Assembly (NCBI RefSeq): GCF_011516735.1
Contig: NZ_WOSX01000012.1
Location: forward strand, 1 to 64,000
Length of the DNA: 64,000 nt
Source of the DNA: Acetobacter fallax
Lineage (GTDB): Bacteria > Pseudomonadota > Alphaproteobacteria > Acetobacterales > Acetobacteraceae
Reading direction: 5' to 3'
Numbering within the stretch: position 1 is the first letter of the stretch; every line of letters begins with the position of its first letter. The position numbers were made by a program, and so were the translations under genes. Shown piece by piece: positions 26,033 through 35,740 of the stretch. The notes below the pieces were generated by a model. That model was not told the origin of the DNA, searched no databases, and was given only the letters and a program-made list of their open reading frames with translations.

Positions 26033-26968
26033 ATGCTATCGTACTCTCCTTCTGCAGGCCTGAATGAGCCTGCCTCCGGGACTGCCGCTGCCCGGACAGG
26101 ACGTGTTGTCGCCGGAATCGATCCCTGGCTGGCACCGGACGTCTCGTCCGGAAAGGGCGAAACAGATGAGAATTTTCCTGTCGGGTCCCTGCTTTTCCGA
26201 AAAAGCGTCAGAGAACACATTCACGCTTATTATGACTTCGCCCGCTTCAGTGACGATGTTGCCGACAGCGAGACACTGACACCGGAAGAAAAAATCGCAC
26301 GGCTTGACGCGATGGAAGCGATCATTCGCGGACACGCCAGCGCACCGGACCGGAAAGACGCCCTCTCCGCAGCGCGGCTGCGGATCAGCCTGCTGCGAAC
26401 CGGCCTTCCGTTTGAAGTCGCGACGGATCTTCTGGTGGCATTCCGGGAAGACGCAGTCACGCCGCGCTATCAGACACAGAGCGAACTCGATCGCTACTGC
26501 CGTTACTCGGCGAATCCGGTTGGCCGCTTCCTTCTCGGTCTGCATGGCGAAAGCGAAGCAACCTTCCCCGCTTCGGACGCGCTCTGCACCTCATTGCAGA
26601 TCCTGAACCATTTGCAGGACTGTCAGTCCGACCTCCGGCGCCTGAATCGCTGCTATGTGCCGCTTGATCTGCTCGCCCGCCACGGGCTTGGAACAGATGC
26701 ACTTCTTGAATCGCGGACGGCGCCGGCGCTCCGTGATGTATTCAATACTCTGCTCGATGAAGTGGACCGGCTTAATGCCCGGTCAGTATTTCTCGTGCAG
26801 AGAGTTCGGGTTCCACGGATGCGCATGTATTGCGGAGCCGTGATCCGGCTGGCGCACCTGCTGGCGGCGCATCTGCGGACAGGTGATCCGCTGGCGGAGC
26901 GTGTTGCTCTGCGGAAAACGGATTTTGCCCGTGCGGCTCTGTCCGCTTTCCGGGCATGGAAAGCCTGA
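26033..26968 (+). CDS. hpnC: Hydroxysqualene synthase HpnC
   Basis: This 311-residue member of the squalene/phytoene synthase family converts presqualene diphosphate to hydroxysqualene. The first Asp-rich motif is FSDDVADSETLTP and the second lies in LNHLQDCQSDL. The start at 26033 is chosen; the ORF could begin at 25973 but that N-terminus has no resemblance to the family. It works with HpnD before and HpnE after it in the pathway. Confidence 0.92.
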   Translation: MLSYSPSAGLNEPASGTAAARTGRVVAGIDPWLAPDVSSGKGETDENFPVGSLLFRKSVREHIHAYYDFARFSDDVADSETLTPEEKIARLDAMEAIIRGHASAPDRKDALSAARLRISLLRTGLPFEVATDLLVAFREDAVTPRYQTQSELDRYCRYSANPVGRFLLGLHGESEATFPASDALCTSLQILNHLQDCQSDLRRLNRCYVPLDLLARHGLGTDALLESRTAPALRDVFNTLLDEVDRLNARSVFLVQRVRVPRMRMYCGAVIRLAHLLAAHLRTGDPLAERVALRKTDFARAALSAFRAWKA

Positions 26969-27016
26969 GACAATGACCTTTGCAGGGCCGGTGCCGGCCG
27001 CGCAGGAGAAAATGCC

Positions 27017-27922
27017 ATGAAAGACACGATCAGAACGCATGATGAGCCGACGCCGCTTGGCTGCGATCCGGCTGATCTGGCCCGTGTCGAGGCGATCGTG
27101 CGCCAGTCCGGAACGTCATTCGCGGCGGGCATGCGCGTGCTGCCGCCCTATCGCCGATACGGCATGTACGCGATTTATGCCTTCTGCCGCATCGTCGACG
27201 ATATCGCCGATGGTGACACGCCGTCTTCACTGACCGGCGCGGCGCGGCTTCAGGAACGGATCACGCAGCTGGAAGCCTGGCATGAACGCATTGCACGGCT
27301 TTACAATAACGAAACCCATGATGCCCTCGATCGCGTCCTTCATGCGGCAATCCTCTTCTTTGCCCTGAAGCAGGCGGATTTTGACGCTGTCATCGACGGC
27401 ATGACGATGGATGCCGGCAGCCCGATGGTCGCCCCCGACGAAGAAACGCTCGATCTTTACTGTGACCGGGTGGCGTCAGCCGTCGGTCGCCTGTCCGTCC
27501 ATGTTTTCGGCGACAGTTCGGAGCACGCCGTCCGCGTCGCGTATCATCTGGGTCGCGCGCTGCAACTGACTAACATCCTGCGCGATGTCGCAGCCGACGC
27601 CAGACTTGGCCGGCTCTATCTGCCGCGTGATCTCCTGGCACGGTTTGACGTCCCGGCGGACCCGCAGCGTGTTCTGACGGCCCCCGGTCTTGCCGGCGTC
27701 CTGCGCATCATGGCCGCAAGAGCCCATGATCATTTTCGGAATGCCTTTGCCGCAATGAAAAAATGTGACCGCCGCGCCATGGTTCCGGCCCGCATGATGG
27801 GCGGAAGTTATCTGGCGATTCTGAACGCTCTGGAACGACGCGGCTGGGATCACGTGCTGACGCCGTCACCCGTCTCGAAGATTCGCAAGGCCGCCGGAGT
27901 TCTTCAGGCTTTCGCGGCCTGA
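27017..27922 (+). CDS. hpnD: Presqualene diphosphate synthase HpnD
   Basis: This 301-residue squalene/phytoene synthase-family enzyme joins two farnesyl diphosphates to presqualene diphosphate. Motifs: YAFCRIVDDIADGD and LQLTNILRDVAADARLGRLY. AGGAG lies before the ATG. Its stop is four bases before the hpnE start, so translation is coupled. Confidence 0.94.
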   Translation: MKDTIRTHDEPTPLGCDPADLARVEAIVRQSGTSFAAGMRVLPPYRRYGMYAIYAFCRIVDDIADGDTPSSLTGAARLQERITQLEAWHERIARLYNNETHDALDRVLHAAILFFALKQADFDAVIDGMTMDAGSPMVAPDEETLDLYCDRVASAVGRLSVHVFGDSSEHAVRVAYHLGRALQLTNILRDVAADARLGRLYLPRDLLARFDVPADPQRVLTAPGLAGVLRIMAARAHDHFRNAFAAMKKCDRRAMVPARMMGGSYLAILNALERRGWDHVLTPSPVSKIRKAAGVLQAFAA

Positions 27923-27926
27923 TATC

Positions 27927-29261
27927 ATGGCGCGTCGTATCCACATTGTCGGCGGCGGTCTCGCCGGCCTGTCAGCCGCCGTCGAAGTGGCTGGAAGCGG
28001 CCAGCATGTGATCGTGCATGAAGCCGGCCCGGCATGCGGTGGCCGGGCGCGCTCCTATGAAGACCGGAAACTCGGCTGCCGCATCGATAATGGCAATCAC
28101 CTGCTGCTGACGGCCAATCAGTCCGTGTTCCGCTATCTCGGCCTGACCGGCGCGCTCGATACGATCACCGGTCCGGAGCGCCCGATCTTTCCATTCGTCG
28201 ATCTGGCCGAAGGCGGTCGCTGGACACTCGATCTCTCGCCCGGTCGCATCCCGCTATGGGTGCTGAGTCCGCGCCGCAGGGTTCCCGGAATGAGACTGGG
28301 TGAACTCATCAGCCTGAAACGGCTGATGGATGCCGGCCCGGAACAGACAGTGGCGGAATGCCTGCTTCCCGGACCGTTCTCGCGTCGCCTGCTCGACCCG
28401 TTTTCCATCGCCGCCCTGAACACGCTGAGTGACGAAGCAAGCGCCGCCCTGCTGGGCCATGTCATCCGGGAATCACTGGCGAAAGGTGGCCGCGCCTGCC
28501 TGCCGCGCTTCCCGAAAACCGGGCTTTCGGAGAGTCTCGTCGATCCGGCCCTGTCGCATCTTTCCGTGCTGAAAGCCGATGTGCGGACCAGCCGCCGCGT
28601 GACAGAGATCAGAACCTCCGGTGACCGCGTGACCAGTCTGTGCTTCCCCGATGAGACGATCGACATCGGTCAGGATGACGTCGTTATCCTCGCCGTCACC
28701 GCGCCGGTCGCGGCATCGTTGTTACAGACCGCTCTTCCTGACTTTAAGGCGCCGGATGCCTTCGAAGGCATCCTGAACGCGCATTTCCGTCTGGAGACGC
28801 CACCGCAGGCACTGGGTTCGTTTGGTGAAGCCCGCTTCATGGGCGTGATCGGTGCGCTGACAGAATGGATTTTCCTGAAAGGCGATGTGGTTTCCGTCAC
28901 GGTCAGTGCTGCCAACCGTTATGCCGCGCGTGATCCGGACGAACTCATGGCTGCTATCTGGGGCGAGGTGAAGCGGGCTCTGGACACGATGCTGGCCGCG
29001 CCATTACCTGAAATGCCGGCGGCACAGCGCCTGGTCTGGGAAAAGCGGGCAACTTTCGTGGCAACACCGGAACAGTTGCGCCGCAGACCCGGCGCCCGCA
29101 CGCCATTCGCCAATCTCGCACTGGCCGGAGACTGGACGGCAACACAATTGCCAGCCACGATCGACGGTGCTGTGCGATCAGGTGTTGAAGCCGTGCGCGT
29201 CCTCGGATTGCGCGGGCCTTATGGTGAAACAACTGGAGCCGTCGGTTCAGCCGCGGCGTAA
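27927..29261 (+). CDS. hpnE: Hydroxysqualene dehydroxylase HpnE
   Basis: This 444-residue FAD-dependent enzyme of the phytoene desaturase-like superfamily reduces hydroxysqualene to squalene. Its N-terminal dinucleotide motif is IVGGGLAGLSAAVEVA and the C-terminal FAD site reads NLALAGDWTATQLPATI. It follows hpnD closely and precedes the cyclase that uses its product. Confidence 0.94.
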   Translation: MARRIHIVGGGLAGLSAAVEVAGSGQHVIVHEAGPACGGRARSYEDRKLGCRIDNGNHLLLTANQSVFRYLGLTGALDTITGPERPIFPFVDLAEGGRWTLDLSPGRIPLWVLSPRRRVPGMRLGELISLKRLMDAGPEQTVAECLLPGPFSRRLLDPFSIAALNTLSDEASAALLGHVIRESLAKGGRACLPRFPKTGLSESLVDPALSHLSVLKADVRTSRRVTEIRTSGDRVTSLCFPDETIDIGQDDVVILAVTAPVAASLLQTALPDFKAPDAFEGILNAHFRLETPPQALGSFGEARFMGVIGALTEWIFLKGDVVSVTVSAANRYAARDPDELMAAIWGEVKRALDTMLAAPLPEMPAAQRLVWEKRATFVATPEQLRRRPGARTPFANLALAGDWTATQLPATIDGAVRSGVEAVRVLGLRGPYGETTGAVGSAAA

Positions 29262-29287
29262 AAATACCGGAGGAAAGACTGCAGATC

Positions 29288-31261
29288 ATGCTGGATGTAA
29301 CGGATTCCGCCACCGCTGCCGCTTCCGGGCTTGATCCGAATCAGCTGGATCACGTGATCGGGCAGGCTCACGCAGCACTGTCCAGACGTCAGAAAGACGA
29401 CGGTCACTGGGTATTCGAACTTGAGGCAGACGCAACTATCCCTGCCGAGTATGTCCTGCTGGAACATTTTCTCGACCGGATCGACCCCGGGCTTGAGAGC
29501 AAAATCGGCGTCTATCTTCGGCGTATCCAGGGTGATCACGGCGGCTGGCCACTCTATCACGATGGTAAATTCGATCTGTCAGCCACAGTGAAAACATATT
29601 TCGCACTGAAATGCCTGGGCGACGATATCGATGCGCCGCATATGCGGCGCGCGCGCCAGGCCGTCCTCGATCACGGCGGGGCGGAGCGCAGCAATGTCTT
29701 CACACGTTTCCAGCTTGCCCTGTTCGGGGAAGTGCCATGGGACGCCACGCCGGTCATGCCGGTTGAACTGATGCTGCTGCCCCGTTCGGCATTTTTCTCC
29801 GTCTGGAATATGTCGTACTGGTCGCGCACCGTCATCGCGCCCCTCCTCGTTCTCGCCGCCCTGAAACCCGTCGCGATCAATCCGCGCGGCATTCACGTAC
29901 AGGAACTGTTCGTCACCGCCCCGGATCAGGTGAAGGACTGGATCCGCGGTCCCTACCGTTCAGTCTGGGGCCGGGCCTTCAAAGTGCTTGATCAGGTCCT
30001 CCGTCCCACCACAAAACTGATTCCGGCTTCAACGCATCGCCGCGCGATCGACGCGGCCGTGAAATTTATCGAACCGAGACTCAACGGCATCGACGGCCTC
30101 GGCGCGATCTATCCCGCGATGGCCAATACCGTGATGATGTACCGCGCCCTTGGCGTGCCCGACAGCGACCCCAGAGCCGTCACCGCATGGGAGGCGGTCC
30201 GCGCGCTGCTGGTCGGGCAGGGCGACGAGGTCTACTGCCAGCCCTGCGTGTCACCAATCTGGGATACCGGGCTCGCCGGACACGCCATGATTGAAACTGC
30301 CAGTGGAAAGGATGGCATCGCGCCGGAGGCCACGAAAGCCGGGCTGAACAAGGCGGTGGAATGGCTGCGCGACCGACAGATTCTCGACGTGAAAGGCGAC
30401 TGGGCCATCAACCGCCCCGACCTTGAACCTGGCGGCTGGGCATTCCAGTACCGTAACGATTATTATCCGGACGTGGACGATACAGCGGTGGTCGGGATGC
30501 TGCTGCATCGCCAGAACGACCCGGCAAACGATGAGGCGCTCGAACGCGCGCGCGCCTGGATCATCGGCATGCAGAGCACAAACGGAGGCTGGGGCGCCTT
30601 CGATGTTGATAACAACAAGGATCTGCTCAACTACATCCCGTTCGCCGATCACGGTGCTCTGCTTGATCCTCCCACGGTCGACGTCGCGGCCCGCTGTATC
30701 TCGTTTCTGGCTCAGCTCGGACATAATGAGGACAGACCGGTCATTGAGCGCGGCATTCAGTTCATCCGCGACGAACAGGAAAAAGACGGATCCTGGTTTG
30801 GTCGCTGGGGCACCAATTATATTTACGGAACCTGGTCGGCGCTCTGTGCGCTGAACGCGGCCGGCGTTTCCCATGATGACCCGATGGTTGTGCGCGCGGT
30901 AGAATGGCTTCGTTCGGTTCAGCGCCCGGATGGCGGCTGGGGCGAAGGTTGCGAAAGCTACGAAAACGGGCCGCGCGGCATTTACAAAGAAAGCCTGCCA
31001 TCGCAGACCGCCTGGGCAGTTCTGGGGCTCATGGCGGTCGGTCGGCGCGATGATCCGGCGACCGCGCGCGGCATCGCCTGGCTGGCCACCCACCAGGACG
31101 AAGACGGCGAATGGCAGGAGCAGCCATACAACGCCGTTGGCTTCCCGAAAGTCTTCTACCTTCGTTATCACGGCTACAGGCTGTTTTTCCCTCTTATGGC
31201 GCTGGCGCGCTATCGCAATCTGGAAAGCAGCAATACGCGCCACGTAGCCTTCGGCTTCTGA
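29288..31261 (+). CDS. shc: Squalene-hopene cyclase
   Basis: This 657-residue membrane-associated cyclase turns squalene into hopene/hopanol. The catalytic D-x-D-D is DVDD at residues 395-398. Several QW repeats are visible, such as GGWGAFDVDNN and QRPDGGWGEGCESY near the C-terminus. The length is normal for the family. GGAGGAAAG lies upstream of the ATG. Also called hpnF. Confidence 0.97.
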   Translation: MLDVTDSATAAASGLDPNQLDHVIGQAHAALSRRQKDDGHWVFELEADATIPAEYVLLEHFLDRIDPGLESKIGVYLRRIQGDHGGWPLYHDGKFDLSATVKTYFALKCLGDDIDAPHMRRARQAVLDHGGAERSNVFTRFQLALFGEVPWDATPVMPVELMLLPRSAFFSVWNMSYWSRTVIAPLLVLAALKPVAINPRGIHVQELFVTAPDQVKDWIRGPYRSVWGRAFKVLDQVLRPTTKLIPASTHRRAIDAAVKFIEPRLNGIDGLGAIYPAMANTVMMYRALGVPDSDPRAVTAWEAVRALLVGQGDEVYCQPCVSPIWDTGLAGHAMIETASGKDGIAPEATKAGLNKAVEWLRDRQILDVKGDWAINRPDLEPGGWAFQYRNDYYPDVDDTAVVGMLLHRQNDPANDEALERARAWIIGMQSTNGGWGAFDVDNNKDLLNYIPFADHGALLDPPTVDVAARCISFLAQLGHNEDRPVIERGIQFIRDEQEKDGSWFGRWGTNYIYGTWSALCALNAAGVSHDDPMVVRAVEWLRSVQRPDGGWGEGCESYENGPRGIYKESLPSQTAWAVLGLMAVGRRDDPATARGIAWLATHQDEDGEWQEQPYNAVGFPKVFYLRYHGYRLFFPLMALARYRNLESSNTRHVAFGF

Positions 31262-31271
31262 AAGTCTGACA

Positions 31272-31961
31272 ATGACCAGCCGTGAACAGCAGGATATCGG
31301 TTTTCTCGTCGGTCTCAGAGCCGAGGCGGACCTGCTCCGCCAGTTCTGGCCCGGAGCGCCGGTTGCGATCAGCGGGGCAACCAGCAAAGGCGCCGAACGC
31401 GGGGCCGGGCGCCTCGTGGCCTGCGGGGTGAAAAACCTGGTGTCATTCGGCCTCGCCGCCGGTCTGGACCCGGCCCTGGCACCGGGGGCCATCGTCATTC
31501 CGGATGTCGTCATGGTGGACCAGACGTTGTTCGCCTGCGATCCGGCCCTGCGTCGCCGCCTCGGGGCCTCACCGGGTAACGTAACCGCCGGAGCACTCCT
31601 CCACAGCGATTCCGTTGTTCTGGAAGCCGACAGAAAACAGGCCCTGGCTCATGAAACCGGTTGCTGTGCGCTGGATATGGAAAGCGGCTTCGTCGCGCAG
31701 GCCGCCCGAAAAAATGGCCGCTCCTTCGCCGTCCTGCGTGTCATATGCGATCCCGCTTCCCGCAGCCTGCCACCGGCAGCCGGTATCGCCTTATCGCCCG
31801 ACGGAGGCGTGAAAACCGGCCCGCTGCTGCGCTCGCTGCTGCACGCGCCGGGTCAGGTCGGCAGCCTCATCAGCCTGGGGCTTGATGCGTTTAAAGCGCG
31901 GCGCGCCATGCATCGTTTTCTGGATGTTTACTGTTCAGGCCTATCATCGGACCCGGCCTGA
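31272..31961 (+). CDS. hpnG: Hopanoid phosphorylase HpnG
   Basis: This 229-residue nucleoside phosphorylase-like enzyme releases adenine from adenosylhopane to give ribosylhopane in side-chain synthesis. Family marks are GVKNLVSFGLAAGLDPAL, the ALDMESGFVAQAA substrate site and the late VLRVICDPAS. It starts ten bases after shc. HpnH, which makes its substrate, is not in this window. Confidence 0.9.
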   Translation: MTSREQQDIGFLVGLRAEADLLRQFWPGAPVAISGATSKGAERGAGRLVACGVKNLVSFGLAAGLDPALAPGAIVIPDVVMVDQTLFACDPALRRRLGASPGNVTAGALLHSDSVVLEADRKQALAHETGCCALDMESGFVAQAARKNGRSFAVLRVICDPASRSLPPAAGIALSPDGGVKTGPLLRSLLHAPGQVGSLISLGLDAFKARRAMHRFLDVYCSGLSSDPA

Positions 31962-32241
31962 CTGACGTAATGGCCGGTGAGCGGTCTTCAGATATTTTGT
32001 TATCTGCTGTCCCCGTTGTGCCGGTTGAAAGCAGAAGCCGGAGTCGATTGGTGTCATTAAATATTTTCTGAATGATGTGAAGCGGGCAAATTCGTTCATG
32101 GTCTGCCCTGGAATATTATGATGAAAACCTGTTTCCGGTCTTTATCTTTGCGGTGAAAATTCATGCGCCGCGGGCTGAGGTAAAAATTATTCAGTGCGAT
32201 CCGTATTTTTATATGGGGCTGATTCGACAATGAGGATTTGA

Positions 32242-34758
32242 ATGAGCACTTTAAAGCAAAACACACGGCGTCTCGCCCGGTTTACAGGCTACTTCGACAG
32301 TCTCGAAGGGGTGCAGATGACAGGATGGGCCTGCGATCTTGCAGCCCCCCGCGAGCCTGTAAAACTGCATGTGCTGGTTGACGGGCAGGAAGTCGGTATC
32401 GCTGTTTGTGAACAGCCCCGTCCGGACGTTCAGGCCACTCTCGGCATCATGACGTCAAAACTGGGTTTTGCCTTTGAGCTTCCGAATTCTGTTGTTGACG
32501 GAAAAGAGCACAGACTTGGTCTGCGTTTTCCTGATCGTTCCGTCGTGCCTTCACTGGCGCAGCATGACGGGGCAGTTCACGAAGAAGATATGTCCGTCGT
32601 CCTGAAACCCCGTTATGTATACGAGTCATTTTTCGATGGCTTTAAAAACGGGGCACTGAATGGCTGGGTCCAGAGGGTAAACCCGGTCAGCGGTGAGAGA
32701 ACCGGTCATCGCGAAATATCGATTTTTATTGACGGTGTGCCGTTTTCCCGGATTCATGCGAAACGGTTTCGTGGCGATGTCATGAAAGCCGTGGGCGGGG
32801 ATCCGAATTGCGGTTTCTGCGTCCCGCTTCCTCAGTCGCTCCGCAGCAGTGGCGTGCACAACATTCGCGTCGTTATCACTGAAGCTGATATCGACGTTCA
32901 TGGCAGTCCGGTTACGACCGCGCTTGTCGGGCATCAGCTGGAAGGACAGCTCCGCAATCTGGGTGATACAGTCGAGCATCTGTATCGGGAAATTATATCT
33001 CTGCGCGGCAGGATCGCAGATCTTCTGCCTGGCCGGAAATATGACATCGATAATTACGATAGCTGGGCCAGACTATACTTTCCGAAGTTACGGGCACGGG
33101 TCGCTGAATTCAGACATGAAAGCGGAGAGCCATCCCCGGATCAGCAACCGCTGGTCAGCGTGATCTGTCCCACATACAAACCGGATATCACAGATTTCAT
33201 GGCCGCCGTTGATTCGGTCGTCGCCCAGACATGGACCAACTGGGAACTCATCGTGGTCGACGACGGCGGAAAATCGCTTGAAGTCGCCGCACGTCTGGCG
33301 GAATACAGCCGTAAAGACCCACGCATCACTCTCATCAGACTCAAAAAAAACGCGGGCATTTCAGGAGCGACAAACGCCGGTATCAAAGCGGCGAAGGGCG
33401 ACTGGATTCTGTTCTTCGACCATGATGATCTTCTGGTCGACGTGGCTATTGAGGCGATGCTGCAGGCCGCACAGGGCACAGATGCAGAGGTGATCTATTC
33501 TGACGAAGATAAGATCGATGCCACCGGATACCTGCAGGAACCTCATTTTAAGCCGGATTTTGATTACCGTTACCTGCTTGGCTGCAATTACATCTGCCAT
33601 CTCACCATGGTTCGGGCTGAAGCGGTAAGGCTTGTCGGAGATCTGCGTGCGCAGTACGACGGCGCTCAGGACCATGATTTCCTGCTGCGTCTGACGGAAG
33701 TCGTGCCACGCGAACGTTTTCTGCATGTCCCGGAAATTCTTTATCACTGGCGTAAAACAGACAATTCGACAGCGACAACACTGGCCAATAAAGAATACGC
33801 CACCAATGCCGGCGTGCAATGTGTTGCCGATCACCTGAAGCGTGTCGGGCATAAAGCGACCGTCAGCGCGATTAACGGGGTCACATTGTATAATGTTGTG
33901 TGGTCGCTCCAGAGCTCTCCGCGCGTTTCCATTATTATTCCTTTCAAAGACCAGGTCGAAACAACAAAGGAGTGCGTAACGCGCCTCCTTGAACGCACGA
34001 AATACGAGTCATTCGACATTGTTCTTGTCGATAACTGGTCGAATGAAGAGAAGACTCTCGAATTCTGCCGTGAAATCAGTCGTGACGATCGCGTGCGTGT
34101 TCTTTCTGTTAAAGAACAGTTTAACTATTCACGTCTGAATAATCTGGCAACGATCGAAAATAGCGCTGAATTCTTCGTCTTTATGAATAATGATCTGTTC
34201 GTCGAGGATGAAAACTGGCTTGCGATCGCCGTGGCAGAGGCACTTTCAGCCGATGATATCGGTGCCGTAGGCGGAAAGTTCGTTTATCCCAGCGGCAGAG
34301 TGCAGCATGCGGGTGTTGTCGTTCACCCGGATACCGTTGCAACCCACGTTCACCATGGCCTGTCCGCTGATGAATACGGTTATATGGGACGAGCGCTTGT
34401 CAGTCATGAAGTAACGGCCGTAACAGCTGCGGCCGTGCTGGTGCGGGCAGATGCTTTCCGGGAAGTCGGTGGGTTCGACGAGGTCAATCTCAAGGTCGCA
34501 TATAACGATGTTGATCTCTGTCTGAAGCTGCGGGAAGCAGGCTGGCGTATTATTCAGTGTAACAATTTCAAGGCTGTCCATTACGAGAGCTTTTCGCGAG
34601 GCGGGGATGAGAGCCCGGAGAAGAAAGTCCGTCTGTTTGAAGAGTCTCAGCATATGCACACCCGATGGGCGGACTCACGGTTCTATCAGCAAGACCCGGC
34701 CTATTCGCGCTACTTCGCAATTGATCAGAATTACTACGATCTTGCTGAACCGGACTGA
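32242..34758 (+). CDS. Tandem GT2 glycosyltransferase with N-terminal modules
   Basis: This 838-residue protein begins with two related beta-rich modules (about residues 15-120, with MTGWACDLAAPREPVKLHV, and 130-235, with LNGWVQRVNP). Both end in a GF-x-x-LP-like segment, as seen in multi-domain glycosyltransferases of alphaproteobacteria. Two GT-A catalytic domains follow: VSVICPTYKPD...FFDHDDLL (about 305-400) and VSIIIPFKDQVET...FMNNDLFV (about 560-660). The late VGGFDEVNLKVAYNDVDL is typical of O-antigen or rhamnan-type enzymes. The likely role is surface polysaccharide synthesis. It stands alone, with a more AT-rich leader than its neighbours. Confidence 0.88.
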   Translation: MSTLKQNTRRLARFTGYFDSLEGVQMTGWACDLAAPREPVKLHVLVDGQEVGIAVCEQPRPDVQATLGIMTSKLGFAFELPNSVVDGKEHRLGLRFPDRSVVPSLAQHDGAVHEEDMSVVLKPRYVYESFFDGFKNGALNGWVQRVNPVSGERTGHREISIFIDGVPFSRIHAKRFRGDVMKAVGGDPNCGFCVPLPQSLRSSGVHNIRVVITEADIDVHGSPVTTALVGHQLEGQLRNLGDTVEHLYREIISLRGRIADLLPGRKYDIDNYDSWARLYFPKLRARVAEFRHESGEPSPDQQPLVSVICPTYKPDITDFMAAVDSVVAQTWTNWELIVVDDGGKSLEVAARLAEYSRKDPRITLIRLKKNAGISGATNAGIKAAKGDWILFFDHDDLLVDVAIEAMLQAAQGTDAEVIYSDEDKIDATGYLQEPHFKPDFDYRYLLGCNYICHLTMVRAEAVRLVGDLRAQYDGAQDHDFLLRLTEVVPRERFLHVPEILYHWRKTDNSTATTLANKEYATNAGVQCVADHLKRVGHKATVSAINGVTLYNVVWSLQSSPRVSIIIPFKDQVETTKECVTRLLERTKYESFDIVLVDNWSNEEKTLEFCREISRDDRVRVLSVKEQFNYSRLNNLATIENSAEFFVFMNNDLFVEDENWLAIAVAEALSADDIGAVGGKFVYPSGRVQHAGVVVHPDTVATHVHHGLSADEYGYMGRALVSHEVTAVTAAAVLVRADAFREVGGFDEVNLKVAYNDVDLCLKLREAGWRIIQCNNFKAVHYESFSRGGDESPEKKVRLFEESQHMHTRWADSRFYQQDPAYSRYFAIDQNYYDLAEPD

Positions 34759-34765
34759 AATCCCT

Positions 34766-34800
34766 GCGGGAAGGCGCGGCGCCGTCCGCCGTCTTCCCGC
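34766..34800. terminator. Hairpin between convergent genes
   Basis: GCGGGAAG and CTTCCCGC pair around a GC-rich centre between the convergent GT2 and phosphatase genes. There is no T-run, but the position suits a two-way transcript end. Confidence 0.45.
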
Positions 34801-34801
34801 T

Positions 34802-35464
34802 TCACTCCCGACGTAACACCTGGTCGTTCACAAAAGATGCCAACTTCCCTGCTACAAAATCCTGCTTCAGCGCCACTTCGTCATAATGATGCTCCACCCA
34901 CTCCAGAAACGGGATGCGCCCCTCTGCCTCACTCCGGTAGCGCATGAAAAACGCATCCAGAACGCCCGTCCGCGAGTGATTGAAATGCCCATACTGCCAG
35001 GAGAGTTGCGCCAGCGCCTCATCTGCCGTGCCGCCTTCAAACAGCACCACCAGCCCTGACGCCAGCCCCGCCCGATCTGCCCCGGACTTGCAATGCATCA
35101 GCATCGGAAACGCAATCGACCGATACAGCGAGGCAAACCGCAAAATCCGGTCCCGATGCGGTGCTCCGCGGCTCTCAAACGCCATGTCCACATGCGCCAG
35201 CCCCACGCGTTTCGCCGCCTCCCGCGACAATGCATCCGACCCGCACTTCCGATGCCCGCGTAAATTCACCAGTGTCTTCAGCCCAAGCCGCCGGGCTGCC
35301 CAGGCCAGCCGCCGCGGCGTCGGATGATTGCAGCGATAAACCTTGCCAGGCACGACCGTGTGGAAATTCGTCCAGACCAGCCGAAAAATCGCGTGATCCA
35401 CAAACAGACTGTCCACCCAGGCCCGCCTGCGGCCCCTCGCTGTCGCGAGACTTCCCTGAAACAC
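34802..35464 (-). CDS. Tyrosine/dual-specificity phosphatase
   Basis: This 220-residue phosphatase of the cysteine-based fold has the signature HCKSGADRAG (C-x5-R). VYRCNHPTPRRLAW and LKTLVNLRGHRK upstream are common in the tyrosine phosphatase family found in proteobacteria. The start is taken as GTG at 35464 because GGGAG lies seven bases before it; the longer TTG start at 35470 leaves almost no spacing. It could act on a phosphoprotein or phospholipid. It is led by an attenuator-like hairpin. Confidence 0.85.
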   Translation of the reverse strand: MFQGSLATARGRRRAWVDSLFVDHAIFRLVWTNFHTVVPGKVYRCNHPTPRRLAWAARRLGLKTLVNLRGHRKCGSDALSREAAKRVGLAHVDMAFESRGAPHRDRILRFASLYRSIAFPMLMHCKSGADRAGLASGLVVLFEGGTADEALAQLSWQYGHFNHSRTGVLDAFFMRYRSEAEGRIPFLEWVEHHYDEVALKQDFVAGKLASFVNDQVLRRE

Positions 35465-35476
35465 CCGCAAACTCCC

Positions 35477-35516
35477 AAAACAAGAAAGGGCGGCCGATGT
35501 GTCCCATCCGCCGCCC
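35477..35516 (-). promoter_or_regulatory. Attenuator-like hairpin in phosphatase leader
   Basis: On the minus strand GGGCGGC...GCCGCCC (35516-35488, with inner GAT/ATC pairing) is followed by a T-rich run TTTCTTGTTTT and then directly by the ribosome site and GTG of the phosphatase. This looks like an intrinsic terminator inside the leader. It could end an upstream transcript or control entry into the gene. Confidence 0.5.
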
Positions 35517-35604
35517 GCTACGTCAATCGTCGCCCGTCTGACAATTCTGCCTTCGCATTCGAAACCATTGTTACAACCTTTTGAGGGCGTTCAGAAACAT
35601 ACCG

Positions 35605-35722
35605 CTGAGCCGCTCATACCAGAGGGTCTGGCCTTTGGCCTGATAAGAGACTGGCCGGTGCAGGACTGGCAGGGCTCTGCCCGGATATTCTCATCTGCAG
35701 GTCAATCTTCACAACCTCTGGT
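35605..35722. repeat. Degenerate hairpin-string repeat, copy R4
   Basis: Contains CTGGCAGGGCTCTGCCCGG and CAGGTCAATCTTCACA followed by CCTCTGG; the last two pieces recur at the end of R1. Only fragments of the family are left. Between 35517 and 35740 I see nothing else. Confidence 0.6.
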
Positions 35723-35740
35723 CTCAGCCGAAACTGAATG

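Noticed and set aside
30251..31513. A 420-residue minus-strand ORF opposite squalene-hopene cyclase
   Set aside because: Antisense to a well-conserved gene; no family motifs and shadow-like composition.
31953..31977. CCGGCC/GGCCGG hairpin at the hpnG stop codon as an operon terminator
   Set aside because: The stem is short, overlaps the coding end and is not followed by a T-run, so support is too weak.
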